20,969 bases of DNA from CADDYX01 sp045809925 (GTDB lineage: Bacteria; Verrucomicrobiota; Verrucomicrobiia; Chthoniobacterales; UBA10450): assembly GCA_045809925.1 (NCBI GenBank), contig JBJMWX010000033.1:1-20969 (forward strand). The letters are read 5' to 3'. Below the pieces are notes generated by a model. That model did no database searches. It was not told the origin of the DNA and worked only from the letters and a program-made list of their open reading frames with translations. Position numbers and translations under genes: made by a program. Each line of letters begins with the position of its first letter. The first letter of the stretch is position 1. Shown in pieces: positions 13,697-20,969 of the stretch.

Positions 13697-16600
13697 CTAG
13701 CTACAGCCCTGGCTGGTGCCGCATTCGGTACACACCCCGCAGGCGCCGGCACGGATGACTTTTTCGCTTCCGCAGTTGGAGCAGGTCACGTCCATGAACA
13801 TGTTGCCAAGCGCTTCCTGCACGCGCTCAGCGTGCGTGGAGCCGTGGCCGTTCACGTGAGGGTAGCCTTCATTGGGTGTGTGGTTCGTAATCACATCGAT
13901 TACTTCTTTTTCGGCGGTGCGGGCGAGGTCGGACACCGGGCGGTTAATCGCCTTCTTCTCGATGTCGGGAATCTCTTTCATCGGTAGCTCGGCTTGCCCG
14001 CGATTTGGTGAGGTCGCTTCTTTGTAGCCTTTGATGAATTGGCAGCCGAGCCATCGGAAAACGTAATCAGCGATTGAAGTGGCGTTTCGGATGTCGGGAT
14101 TCTTAGTAAAACCGCTCGGCTCAAAGCGCTGATAGGCGAATTTTTTCACCAGACTCTCGAGCGGCACGCCGTATTGCAGCGCAATCGAAGTCAGCGTCCC
14201 GACCGTGTCCATGAGGCCGCCAATCGTGCTGCCTTCCTTCGACATCGTGACGAAGAGTTCGCCTGGCATTCCGTCCTCGAACAAACCGACCGTGATGTAG
14301 CCTTCGTGGCCTGCAATCTCGAAACGGTGTGTCAGTGACATGCGCGTGTCGGGCATCTTGTGGCGGACCGGCGTGCCCCGGGCGGCGGTGAGCTCTTCTT
14401 CCAGCTCGAGAATGCGTTGCGCCAGCTCCGGCTGCTCGACCATCACGATATCGCCGTCCACATTCGAGCCCATGTCTTTCGTCTTCTTGACATTCAAAGG
14501 CGCGGAGCGTTTCGAGCCGTCGCGGTAGATCGCGATCGCCTTTAACCCAAGCCGCCACCCTTCGACGTAGGTGTCGATGATCTCTTCGATCGTGGCCGAG
14601 TCCGGCAGATTAACCGTCTTTGAGATCGCGCCGCTGAGGAACGGTTGCGCGGCGGCCATCATCCGAAGGTGCGCCATGTAGTTGAGTGAACGTTCACCGC
14701 GGGCGGGCTTGAATGCGCAATCGAAGATCGAGAGATGCTCGGGTTTGAGACCCGACGAAATGGTTGAGCCATCGCTGTCGAGCACGTCTTCGATCGTGTC
14801 GAAAGTGTCGATGTGCGCGATGATCCGCTCGATCTCCTCGGAATTGTAACCGAGCTTCTCCAGCGCCGGTTTGACCGTCTGATTGACGATCTTCAACATC
14901 CCGCCGCCCGCCAGCAGCTTGTATTTCACGAGCGCGATGTCGGGCTCGATACCGGTCGTGTCGCAGTCCATCAGGAACGAGATGGTGCCGGTCGGCGCAA
15001 GCACCGTGACCTGCGCGTTGCGGAAACCGTTCTTACGGCCAAGCTCGGCGGCGCTGTCCCACGTTCGGGCCGCTTCGCCTTTCAAATAGAGGAAGTCGTC
15101 GGTATCCGGAATCTCGCCGACCGCGGCGCGATGCAGCTCGATTACGTCGAGCATCGATTGGACATTATCTTTCGCAACTGGCTTCGGCACCCCGCTGCAA
15201 CGTGCGTCTTTGTAGCCAGGGAAGGGACCCATCGCGCGAGCCATCCGTGCGCTCTCCGCATAGGCTTCGCCAGTCATGATGGCTGTGATGGCGCCGCAGA
15301 GAGCGCGACCTTCCACGCTGTCGTAGCCGAGGCCATAGCTCATCAAAAGCGCGCCGAGGTTCGCGTAACCGAGGCCTAACGTCCGGTAGATGTGCGAATT
15401 CTCCGCGATCTCTTTGATCGGATAACTCGCGTTATCGACGATAATCTCCTGGGCGGTGATGAAGACGCGGACCGCGGCCTTAAATCGCTCGACGTCGAAG
15501 ACGCCGTCGGCACGCTTGAATTTGATCAGATTGAGCGAGGCCAGATTGCAGGCGGTGTCGTCGAGGAACAGATACTCGCTGCATGGGTTGGTCGAGTTCT
15601 GCCGAGCCGTGCCTTTGCAGGTGTGCCACTTGTGGATCGTGGAATCGAACTGCATGCCCGGGTCGCCACAGATGTGCGTGCCTTCGGCGATTTTGCGCAG
15701 CAGGGTGCGCGCCTCTTTGCATTCACACGGCTGGCCATCGCGAACCCGTTTCGTCCACCATTCGCGCCCTTCGATCGCCGCGCTCATGAACTCGTCGCTC
15801 ACGCGTACGCTCAGGTTCTCGTTTTGATACATGACCGAGCCGTAAGCGTCGCCGTTATAACTGCCGTCATACCCCTGCTCGATCAGCGCCCAAGCCTTCT
15901 TCTCTTCCTTCTGCTTGGCGTCGATGAATTCCTCGATGTCCGGGTGCCAGTCCTTCAGCGTGTTCATCTTCGCCGCCCGTCGCGTCTTACCGCCGGATTT
16001 CACGACGTTCGCGACCTGGTCATACACTTTGAGAAACGAGAGCGGCCCGCTCGGCTTGCCGCCCCCGCTCAGTTTCTCCCGCGTGCTGCGCAGTGTGGAA
16101 AGATCGCTGCCGGTGCCGCTGCCGTACTTGAAGAGCATCGCTTCGCTCGTGGCGAGCCGCATGATGTCCTCCATCGTGTCCTCAACCGACTGGATAAAGC
16201 AGGCCGAGCCCTGCGGGTATTCGTACTGCGTTGCGGCGCGTTCAGCGGTGCCGGTTTGGCGATTGTAAAAGTAGTTCCCTTCGCCGGCGCCTTTGCCGGT
16301 GCCGTACTGATGATGGAGGCCGACGTTGAACCACACCGGCGAATTGAAGGCGCCGTGCTGGTTTAAACAGAGCCACGTCAGCTCATCGTAAAACGTCTCC
16401 GCATTCTCCGCGTCGGCGAAATACCCGTCGACAATGCCCCAGTCGGTGATCGTGCGCGTGACGCGGTGAACGAGCTGGCGGACCGACGTCTCCCGGCCGC
16501 CTTTGTGAGGATCGGTCCCGTTGGCGATGTCGCCGTAGAAATACTTCGCGACCGCGATCTTCGTCGCCAGGGCGGACCAGCTCTTCGGCACTTCGATGTT

Positions 16601-16819
16601 CTCCTGCTTAAAGATCACCTTGCCGCCGTCGTCGGTGATCTCCGCCGTCCGCTTCTCCCACTCCACCTGGTCGAAGGGCGCCACGTCGTCGGCGCTGAAA
16701 ACGCGCTCGAACTTTAACCCCCGCGACTTCGGCCTGGCCGGGATGCGACTGCGTGACCGGACAGTGGTTTTCGAGCCGTTGCGGAGCATTGGTTGGATGG
16801 GAGTTTTGATATGGACCAT
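13697..16819 (-). CDS. nrdJ: adenosylcobalamin-dependent (class II) ribonucleoside-diphosphate reductase
   Basis: A 1040-residue class II ribonucleotide reductase that makes deoxyribonucleotides using adenosylcobalamin as radical source, independent of oxygen. Visible catalytic features are the finger-loop NPCSEY (411-416; N411, C413, E415), the redox cysteine pair C207 (GSACFIQ) and C424 (DTACNLASLNL), and the phosphate-binding LAPTGTISF (608-616). A TSCPD-type domain spans about 820-930. The C-terminus carries a cysteine-rich zinc-ribbon-like tail (CSNC near 1014, then CGVCTEC), as in long bacterial NrdJ proteins where the tail re-reduces the active site. A basic, low-complexity N-terminus of about 35 residues precedes the fold; a second ATG at residue 11 is possible and neither start has a ribosome binding site. 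There is no nrdR or other reductase gene nearby. No cobalamin riboswitch motif is recognisable in the 235-base upstream gap. Confidence 0.96.
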   Translation of the reverse strand: MVHIKTPIQPMLRNGSKTTVRSRSRIPARPKSRGLKFERVFSADDVAPFDQVEWEKRTAEITDDGGKVIFKQENIEVPKSWSALATKIAVAKYFYGDIANGTDPHKGGRETSVRQLVHRVTRTITDWGIVDGYFADAENAETFYDELTWLCLNQHGAFNSPVWFNVGLHHQYGTGKGAGEGNYFYNRQTGTAERAATQYEYPQGSACFIQSVEDTMEDIMRLATSEAMLFKYGSGTGSDLSTLRSTREKLSGGGKPSGPLSFLKVYDQVANVVKSGGKTRRAAKMNTLKDWHPDIEEFIDAKQKEEKKAWALIEQGYDGSYNGDAYGSVMYQNENLSVRVSDEFMSAAIEGREWWTKRVRDGQPCECKEARTLLRKIAEGTHICGDPGMQFDSTIHKWHTCKGTARQNSTNPCSEYLFLDDTACNLASLNLIKFKRADGVFDVERFKAAVRVFITAQEIIVDNASYPIKEIAENSHIYRTLGLGYANLGALLMSYGLGYDSVEGRALCGAITAIMTGEAYAESARMARAMGPFPGYKDARCSGVPKPVAKDNVQSMLDVIELHRAAVGEIPDTDDFLYLKGEAARTWDSAAELGRKNGFRNAQVTVLAPTGTISFLMDCDTTGIEPDIALVKYKLLAGGGMLKIVNQTVKPALEKLGYNSEEIERIIAHIDTFDTIEDVLDSDGSTISSGLKPEHLSIFDCAFKPARGERSLNYMAHLRMMAAAQPFLSGAISKTVNLPDSATIEEIIDTYVEGWRLGLKAIAIYRDGSKRSAPLNVKKTKDMGSNVDGDIVMVEQPELAQRILELEEELTAARGTPVRHKMPDTRMSLTHRFEIAGHEGYITVGLFEDGMPGELFVTMSKEGSTIGGLMDTVGTLTSIALQYGVPLESLVKKFAYQRFEPSGFTKNPDIRNATSIADYVFRWLGCQFIKGYKEATSPNRGQAELPMKEIPDIEKKAINRPVSDLARTAEKEVIDVITNHTPNEGYPHVNGHGSTHAERVQEALGNMFMDVTCSNCGSEKVIRAGACGVCTECGTSQGCS

Positions 16820-16844
16820 TGGGTGGACGAGGGGAGTTACGGTT

Positions 16845-16904
16845 GTGAATTATGGTGAATTACGGTGAGCAGCGAAGCGAACAGCGTGTGAACAGGTCGT
16901 GAAC
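16845..16904. promoter_or_regulatory. helically phased array of six GTGAAC-like hexamers upstream of nrdJ
   Basis: Plus-strand hexamers GTGAAT (16845), GTGAAT (16855), GTGAGC (16865), GCGAAC (16877), GTGAAC (16888) and GTGAAC (16899) are spaced 10, 10, 12, 11 and 11 bases apart, so all lie on nearly one face of the helix. On the minus strand they read NTTCAC. The array ends 26 bases before the nrdJ start codon and covers the likely promoter or leader. It may be a multi-site operator. No protein is known from this sequence to bind it. The classic NrdR box is not clearly present. Confidence 0.5.
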
Positions 16905-16929
16905 ACGTGGACAACAACATATTGGGGCG

Positions 16930-17048
16930 CCCTCCGGAGGGTCTACAATGTGCAGTAGCATGGTGCGCTGGGGCAAGAATTTTCTTCAGTTTTTTGCCGT
17001 CACAGAGGGGGCAAAAACGCAGGTCGCCGACGCTGCCGCGGGGCAGCG
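16930..17048. repeat. three palindromic elements between secG and nrdJ
   Basis: CCCTCCGGAGGG (16930-16941) is a perfect 12-base palindrome. TTTTTGCC (16991-16998) and GGCAAAAA (17010-17017) pair over 8 bp around an 11-base loop. CGCTGCC (17031-17037) and GGCAGCG (17042-17048) pair over 7 bp around a 4-base loop just after the secG stop. The last could be a weak secG terminator, but its nearest T-run on the minus strand is about 12 bases away. No gene is supported in this gap. Confidence 0.4.
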
Positions 17049-17054
17049 GCCGGA

Positions 17055-17615
17055 TCAGGGCCTCTTCGGCGGCGCCGACGGAGCCGAAGTAGGCTGATTG
17101 AGGGGAGACGGCTGAGTGGCTACAGGAGGCACGGCACCCACGGCGGCGTCTGCCGGTCTCACCGAAGCTGTCGGCCCGGCGACAGCTGGAGTGGGGTTCG
17201 TGACGGTGCCCGGCGGACCCACTGCTGAGGAAGGGCCAGGTTGTGGCCCGCCCACGGGGGATGTCGCCGGCGGCGCCGAAGATACCGCCCCCGGAGAACC
17301 AGCGACAGCCGCTGGGCTCGTCGCCGCAGCTGCCTGAGTCTTCATCAACTCGCGTCGCAGCCCGCTATCAGCCGTACTGCGATGCGCGTAGAGAATCGAA
17401 AGCGCGAAAGTAAGAGCGAAAAAAATACCGGCTAGCCACCCGGTGAATTTAACCAGCACGTTGGTCGTTTGGGCGCCGAAAATGTTCTCGGTCACCCCGC
17501 CGCCAAAGGCTGCACCGAGACCTTCGCTCTTAGGCCGCTGCATCAGGATCACCAGAATCATGAGCAGCGCGATGACGACGTAGATCACCAACAAAATATT
17601 GATCAGGATGTTCAC
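17055..17615 (-). CDS. secG: preprotein translocase subunit SecG with long Pro/Ala-rich tail
   Basis: SecG is the small accessory subunit of the SecYEG channel in the inner membrane. From a GTG at 17613-17615 the protein reads VNILINILLVIYVVIALLM, a first TM helix, then the conserved loop LMQRPKSEGLGAAFGGG, then a second TM helix (FTGWLAGIFFALTFALSIL). Typical SecG has 75-110 residues; this one has 186 because about 95 residues rich in Pro, Ala, Gly and Val follow the second helix. The frame is open to a TTG at 17654, but the extra 13 codons are made of the intergenic TGACGAA-type repeat, so the GTG start is preferred. It lies in the same direction as mazG upstream and nrdJ downstream; the genes do not obviously work together. 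The tail looks disordered and should be cytoplasmic or periplasmic depending on topology. Confidence 0.9.
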   Translation of the reverse strand: MNILINILLVIYVVIALLMILVILMQRPKSEGLGAAFGGGVTENIFGAQTTNVLVKFTGWLAGIFFALTFALSILYAHRSTADSGLRRELMKTQAAAATSPAAVAGSPGAVSSAPPATSPVGGPQPGPSSAVGPPGTVTNPTPAVAGPTASVRPADAAVGAVPPVATQPSPLNQPTSAPSAPPKRP

Positions 17616-17630
17616 CGCGGACGGGGAATA

Positions 17631-17670
17631 TGAGGGGTAAATGAGGAATGACAAATGCGAATGACGAATA
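17631..17670. repeat. degenerate heptamer-type repeat (TGACGAA-like) between mazG and secG
   Basis: The plus strand reads TGAGGGGTAAA, TGAGGAA, TGACAAA, TGCGAA, TGACGAA, TAGG in succession, units of six to eleven bases that each begin TG or TA. It fills most of the 78-base gap between mazG and the preferred secG start. Such short reiterations occur between genes in soil Verrucomicrobia as far as I recall; no function is known. Confidence 0.45.
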
Positions 17671-17693
17671 GGTCGGCGGACCCTTCCTGCGCG

Positions 17694-18473
17694 TCATTTG
17701 GTCTTCGTCAATTTCAGCTCCTCCCAGATCGCGTCGAGTTCCTCAAGACGCAGCTCGCCGAGCTGTTTGCCGCGCGCGCGGACGCGGTCCTCGAGGTGAT
17801 TGAACCGACCAACGAATTTATCGGTCGCCGATTGCAACGTCGCTTCCGCGTCGAGCCCCGCTTTACGCGCGAGATTCGTCACCGCGAAGAGCAGGTCGCC
17901 GATTTCATCTTCGATGGCACGGCTGTCGTTTGACTGGATCGCCTCCTTCGTCTCGGCGAGTTCCTCGTCCACCTTCGCGACAACGTCGGCAAGGCTGCTC
18001 CAGTCGAAATGGACGCGTGCCGCTTTCTTTTGAATTTTCTCGGCCCGCATCAGGGCAGGAAGCGCGGCGGCGACACCTTCCAGATAATGCTGCCGCGCCT
18101 TCTCACCGTGTTTAATTGCCTCCCACTGGCGCACGACGCCTTCGCTTTCCTTGACCTCGGCATCGCCAAAGACATGAGGATGGCGGCGGATCAGCTTCTC
18201 GGTGACTTCGTGAACGATTTGGCCGATCTCGAACCGACCGGCCTCGCGTGCAATCTCCGCATGCATGACGACGAGCAGCAGAACGTCCCCGAGTTCTTCG
18301 CGCAGATTGTCGTCATCGTTCTCGCGAATTGCGTGATCGGTCTCGTACGCTTCTTCGAGCAGCTTCGGCGCGAGCGACGCATTGGTTTGCTCGCGGTCCC
18401 ATGGACAACCGCCCGGGGCACGCAGTTGCGCGACAATCTGGCAAAGCCTTTCGAATGGTGTCATAGCAGCCAT
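17694..18473 (-). CDS. mazG: nucleoside triphosphate pyrophosphohydrolase MazG
   Basis: A 259-residue MazG, a cytoplasmic enzyme that hydrolyses (d)NTPs to the monophosphate and pyrophosphate, cleaning the nucleotide pool and lowering the stringent signal in some bacteria. Two MazG helical domains are visible. The first has GGCPWDREQT (21-30), the metal-binding LLEEAYE (38-44) and REELGDVLL (58-66). The second has KVDEELAETKEAI (167-179) and EDEIGDLLFAV (188-198). Length agrees with the E. coli protein (263). The frame opens 17 codons further upstream at 18524, but the ATG at 18471-18473 (MAAMTPFERL) is chosen since homologues begin near MTPFERL; the ATG at 18464 is equally possible. It follows the DUF2270 gene by 52 bases in the same direction and may share its transcript. 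Confidence 0.94.
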   Translation of the reverse strand: MAAMTPFERLCQIVAQLRAPGGCPWDREQTNASLAPKLLEEAYETDHAIRENDDDNLREELGDVLLLVVMHAEIAREAGRFEIGQIVHEVTEKLIRRHPHVFGDAEVKESEGVVRQWEAIKHGEKARQHYLEGVAAALPALMRAEKIQKKAARVHFDWSSLADVVAKVDEELAETKEAIQSNDSRAIEDEIGDLLFAVTNLARKAGLDAEATLQSATDKFVGRFNHLEDRVRARGKQLGELRLEELDAIWEELKLTKTK

Positions 18474-18525
18474 TGCGGTGTCTCGTTGGCGAACGCGACC
18501 GGAATCGACCGACACGTCCGGCACA

Positions 18526-19251
18526 TCAGATCCGCCACAAGGAACGGTTCGCGCCGAACTCGGAGATCTCGCTGGTGGTTTTCTTACTCACGTAGATCGT
18601 GATCCCGATCACGCTCACCATCGTTGACACGAAGATAAAGGCGACGAGCCAGGCTGGAATGTGACCAACGCGCAGCGCGCGATAAAATGACGGTACGCTG
18701 TCCATGGCCGTCGGAGCGTGGAGGAAGATTTTGGTCACCCACGCAACCATGATGAGGACGAAGATGAATACGTAGTTGCGCTTCAGCCGCCGCCCGATCG
18801 CCTCCAGTTTGGAAATCTTGAAGGAGGGCAGAATCAGGTCCTCGCAGACGAGCTTCTTCCATTCGCCCTGCAGGAGATCGGGATTTTCCATGATGATCGG
18901 CATAAGGAAGTGTGCCTCCAACATTCGGACCCGGGCGCGAAAGGCGTCGTAGAAGCGATAGCGCCGGGCCTCGATCCAAAGCATTCCCCAGACGATCGCG
19001 AGATTGAAAAAGAAGATAATGTGAGGCACCTCGCGATTTGAAAACGCGATGGTGATGATCGCGGTGCTCGAGGTGATGGCCCAGTTGGTGGTGATGTCGA
19101 GCCGCTGGCGCCAGATCATGATGCGGCCCATTTCGCCCCGATAGAAATGCGACATCGCGTTGACGTAGCTCGGGTCGTGCACTGAACGGGCGCGCGTATC
19201 GAGATGATCGCGCTGCGCTGCTGCCTCGCTGGATAAATCGCCGGAAGGCAT
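18526..19251 (-). CDS. DUF2270 family predicted membrane protein
   Basis: A 241-residue protein of unknown function resembling the DUF2270 family. A hydrophilic N-terminus (about 1-53) contains the family-like MSHFYRGEMGRIMIWRQRLD (33-52). Then come four hydrophobic segments at about 57-71, 77-95, 160-177 and 198-221. A soluble loop (100-157) has ARVRMLEAHFLMPII and a conserved-looking LPSFKISKLEAIGRRLKRNY. The C-terminal 20 residues are hydrophilic. No catalytic motif can be seen. It is the first gene of the mazG direction and lies divergent from the EIIA gene with a 60-base gap, in which no clear promoter stands out. Confidence 0.75.
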   Translation of the reverse strand: MPSGDLSSEAAAQRDHLDTRARSVHDPSYVNAMSHFYRGEMGRIMIWRQRLDITTNWAITSSTAIITIAFSNREVPHIIFFFNLAIVWGMLWIEARRYRFYDAFRARVRMLEAHFLMPIIMENPDLLQGEWKKLVCEDLILPSFKISKLEAIGRRLKRNYVFIFVLIMVAWVTKIFLHAPTAMDSVPSFYRALRVGHIPAWLVAFIFVSTMVSVIGITIYVSKKTTSEISEFGANRSLWRI

Positions 19252-19311
19252 TTATGCACTATGGACGCAATCCGATGAGAGACTCAACCGTCATCCAGCT
19301 GGTGGTGCACG

Positions 19312-19779
19312 ATGCCGACCAGGGTCATTGATTTACTCAACCCGCAGCACGTGGTGCTCGATCTGGTAGCGCGGAACGAGCCCGACGCGTTGCGCGAGCT
19401 CGTCGCAACGTTTGGTCAGGAAGCGACGAACGATCGCACCGCTCTCCTTCGCGACCTGATCGCGCGCGAACAGTTGCAATCGACCAACGCCGGAAACGGC
19501 GTCGCGTTCCCGCACGCCCGCACAGACGTGGTTGAAAGGATCGTGCTGGTCATCGGCCGCAGCCGGGAAGGCGTTGTCTTTCGCGACACGGAGCCGCCGG
19601 TCCATCTGCTCTTCCTCATTGGAACGCCGCCCGCGATGGTGCGCGATTACCTCGTCTGCATCGGCACGCTGGCGCGTTTATGCCGTAATCGCGACATGCG
19701 GGAGCGATTGCTCAATGCGCCCACTGCCGAGCGACTGATCGACGAGCTCCGCGCAGCGATCGCGGTGGCTGCGAAATGA
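19312..19779 (+). CDS. PTS EIIA-type (PtsN-like) phosphoryl-carrier protein
   Basis: A 155-residue single-domain PTS EIIA-2 protein. The phosphorylated His is expected at H68 in GNGVAFPHARTD (61-72), matching the GIAFPH pattern of EIIA-Ntr and fructose/mannitol EIIA. The end of the fold (MVRDYLVCIGTLARLCRNRDMRERLL) also fits. There are no membrane (EIIC) or EIIB domains and no sugar transporter gene nearby, so a regulatory role is more likely than sugar uptake; EIIA-Ntr is known to regulate potassium transport and other targets in enterobacteria. Its stop overlaps the start of the ClC gene by ATGA, which suggests the two products act together. The name ptsN would be a guess, as rpoN is not adjacent. 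Confidence 0.88.
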   Translation: MPTRVIDLLNPQHVVLDLVARNEPDALRELVATFGQEATNDRTALLRDLIAREQLQSTNAGNGVAFPHARTDVVERIVLVIGRSREGVVFRDTEPPVHLLFLIGTPPAMVRDYLVCIGTLARLCRNRDMRERLLNAPTAERLIDELRAAIAVAAK

Positions 19780-20969
19780 CGGCTCCAGTGCAACCGCTCG
19801 AACCGACGGGGCAAGGTCTCGCCCCGATGATGCGTCGGCTAAAGCTGCGAGTCTGGATCGCGGAAAGGGTCCGGCCAAGCGAACTGCAAATCACGTTGTT
19901 CTGGGCCGGAATCATTGGCTTCATTGGGGCGCTCGCAGCGCTGTTGTTTCGCGGCGCGACGGAAGGCGTCCACTGGTTGTTGACGCAGCGCAGCGGCGAC
20001 TACGCGAGCACGTTTGCGCAACTGCCGTATTGGCGACGGGTCATCACACCGGCCATTGGCGGTCTGTTCGCCGGTGCCGTCATTTTCATCGGCACAAGGT
20101 TTCGGAAGTCGCGCTACACGACCGACTACATGGAAGCGGTGGTCGTCGGCGAGGGCCTGATCGCTCTTCGCTCCAGCATCTTGAAGTGTTTCTCTGCGAT
20201 GTTCAGCATCGCGTCGGGCGCATCGATTGGTCGCGAAGGTCCGCTGGTGCAGCTGTCGTCGCTCTGCGCCTCACTCCTCGGGCGTTGGCAGAAATGGACA
20301 CGCCCGCGGCGCCGTTTACTGGTCGCCTGCGGCGCCGCCGCCGGCATCGCCTCGGCCTATAACGCGCCGATCGCAGGGGCGCTTTTCGTGGCGGATATCG
20401 TACTGGGCTCCCTCGAGATGCAGATCTTCGGCCCGCTCGTGTTTGCGTCGGTTGTCGCGACGCTGACCATGCAACGCTTCGTCGGGAACGAGCCGCTCTA
20501 CGCAACTTCTTTCCGGTTGCGTTCGGAATGGGAAATTTTCCCACATCTGGTGCTTGGTCTTGTGATCGGACTGGCAGCACCATGGTTCCTGCGTTTCCTG
20601 CGCGCGGCGGAAGGATGGTTCTTAAAGGTGCCGGTGCCGGTTTATCTGCGCATGGCTCTTGGTGGCGCCATTGTCGGCGCGCTCACGATTTTGTCCCCCT
20701 ACGTCGCGGGGAATGGTTACGCCGCGATCGGCAACGTGCTTCACGCGCAATGGTTCTGGCCAACACTTGCGCTTGTCCTCGTTGGCAAGTTAATCGCGAC
20801 CGCCGCCACCTTTGGCTCCGGAGCTGTTGGCGGCGTCTTCACGCCCACGCTTTTCATCGGCGCCAGTGCCGGCTTCCTCTTCGGCACCGCCATGGAACAC
20901 CTGCTCGGGCCCACGATCGTCAGTCAGCCGGCTGTTTTCGCGCTCGTCGGGATGGGCGCGTTCCTTGCC
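19776..20969 (+). CDS. ClC-family chloride channel or Cl-/H+ antiporter (3' end outside window)
   Basis: The frame from the ATG at 19776 is open for 398 codons to the window end without a stop. Family motifs are present: YTTDYMEAVVVGEG (114-127) at the position of the GSGIP-type motif, here reading VVVGEG; the gating-glutamate motif GASIGREGPLVQL (148-160, E154); AYNAPIAGALFVADI (194-208); and GSGAVGGVFTPTLFIGASAG (347-366), which holds the GxFxP signature. The fold would have about 17 helices, most of them included. The altered first motif is as in the ClcB/voltage-gated subgroup. It moves chloride, and possibly protons, across the inner membrane; whether it is a channel or an exchanger depends on a proton glutamate that I cannot place with certainty. 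It is translationally coupled to the EIIA gene, hinting at PTS control of ion transport. C-terminal CBS domains may follow outside the window. Confidence 0.93.
   Translation, partial: MTAPVQPLEPTGQGLAPMMRRLKLRVWIAERVRPSELQITLFWAGIIGFIGALAALLFRGATEGVHWLLTQRSGDYASTFAQLPYWRRVITPAIGGLFAGAVIFIGTRFRKSRYTTDYMEAVVVGEGLIALRSSILKCFSAMFSIASGASIGREGPLVQLSSLCASLLGRWQKWTRPRRRLLVACGAAAGIASAYNAPIAGALFVADIVLGSLEMQIFGPLVFASVVATLTMQRFVGNEPLYATSFRLRSEWEIFPHLVLGLVIGLAAPWFLRFLRAAEGWFLKVPVPVYLRMALGGAIVGALTILSPYVAGNGYAAIGNVLHAQWFWPTLALVLVGKLIATAATFGSGAVGGVFTPTLFIGASAGFLFGTAMEHLLGPTIVSQPAVFALVGMGAFLA

Noticed and set aside
15392..16366. A 324-codon plus-strand open frame opposite nrdJ.
   Set aside because: It is antisense to the catalytic core of a strongly conserved reductase, so it is a shadow frame.
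16908..16956. NrdR-box-like sequences (CCAATATGTTG and CACATTGTAG on the minus strand) about 28 bases apart.
   Set aside because: Each matches the NrdR consensus only in part, and the spacing differs from the usual two-box arrangement.
16907..17054. A possible cobalamin riboswitch upstream of nrdJ.
   Set aside because: The region lacks a recognisable B12 box or the expected multi-stem layout; only simple palindromes are present.
16836..17092. A minus-strand frame between secG and nrdJ containing CPLCDGKKLKK, like a small zinc knuckle.
   Set aside because: No ATG, GTG or TTG precedes it within a useful distance, it overlaps the secG tail, and the rest of the frame looks random. It may be an old gene tail but is not supported as a CDS.
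1..20969. Search for tRNA, rRNA, CRISPR repeats, transposase genes and integration sites.
   Set aside because: Nothing resembling these was seen by reading both strands. Small non-coding RNAs cannot be excluded without structure searches.

Overview
The window reads as a chromosomal segment of a GC-rich, Gram-negative-type bacterium, most likely a soil verrucomicrobium of the Chthoniobacter/Spartobacteria type. That is an inference from gene content: short GspG-like pilins of about 130 residues, bacterial TMTC-like glycosyltransferases with TPR tails, an adenosylcobalamin-dependent ribonucleotide reductase with a zinc-ribbon tail, a SecG with a long Pro/Ala tail, TGACGAA-like intergenic repeats, and start codons with hardly any Shine-Dalgarno signal. 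No marker gene proves the phylum. There are 16 credible CDS (two cut by the window edges), one short orphan coding remnant, no RNA genes, no insertion sequences and no CRISPR array. No gene-free stretch exceeds 300 bases.

Region 1 (1-11.5 kb) is a surface-glycosylation and pilin island. On the minus strand are two tandem TMTC-like GT-C membrane proteins (1-420 partial, 442-2547) behind two near-twin 132-residue type IV/type II pseudopilins (2648-3046, 3190-3588). Divergent from the pilins is a two-gene plus-strand operon of GT-C glycosyltransferases (3806-5632 with a TPR tail, 5629-7203). Then come a minus-strand GT2 glycosyltransferase of the dolichyl-phosphate-mannose-synthase type and an overlapping SAM methyltransferase (7863-8636, 7208-7942), a further GT39/ArnT-like protein (8726-9937, plus), and a single-chain fusion of the same two activities, GT2 plus methyltransferase (9945-11495, minus). 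The logic fits together: GT2 enzymes charge a polyprenyl phosphate with sugar, and GT-C enzymes transfer that sugar to a periplasmic acceptor. The pilins are the obvious candidate acceptors, but this is an inference.

Region 2 (11.5-13.7 kb) holds an orphan C-terminal coding remnant and a VLCAD/FadE-type acyl-CoA dehydrogenase whose start codon lies directly behind a hairpin plus U-tract.

Region 3 (13.7-19.3 kb) is housekeeping on the minus strand: nrdJ, secG, mazG and a DUF2270 membrane protein. Upstream of nrdJ is a striking array of six GTGAAC-like hexamers spaced 10-12 bases apart.

Region 4 (19.3 kb to the end) is a plus-strand pair: a PTS EIIA (PtsN-like) protein translationally coupled by an ATGA overlap to a ClC chloride channel/transporter that runs off the window.
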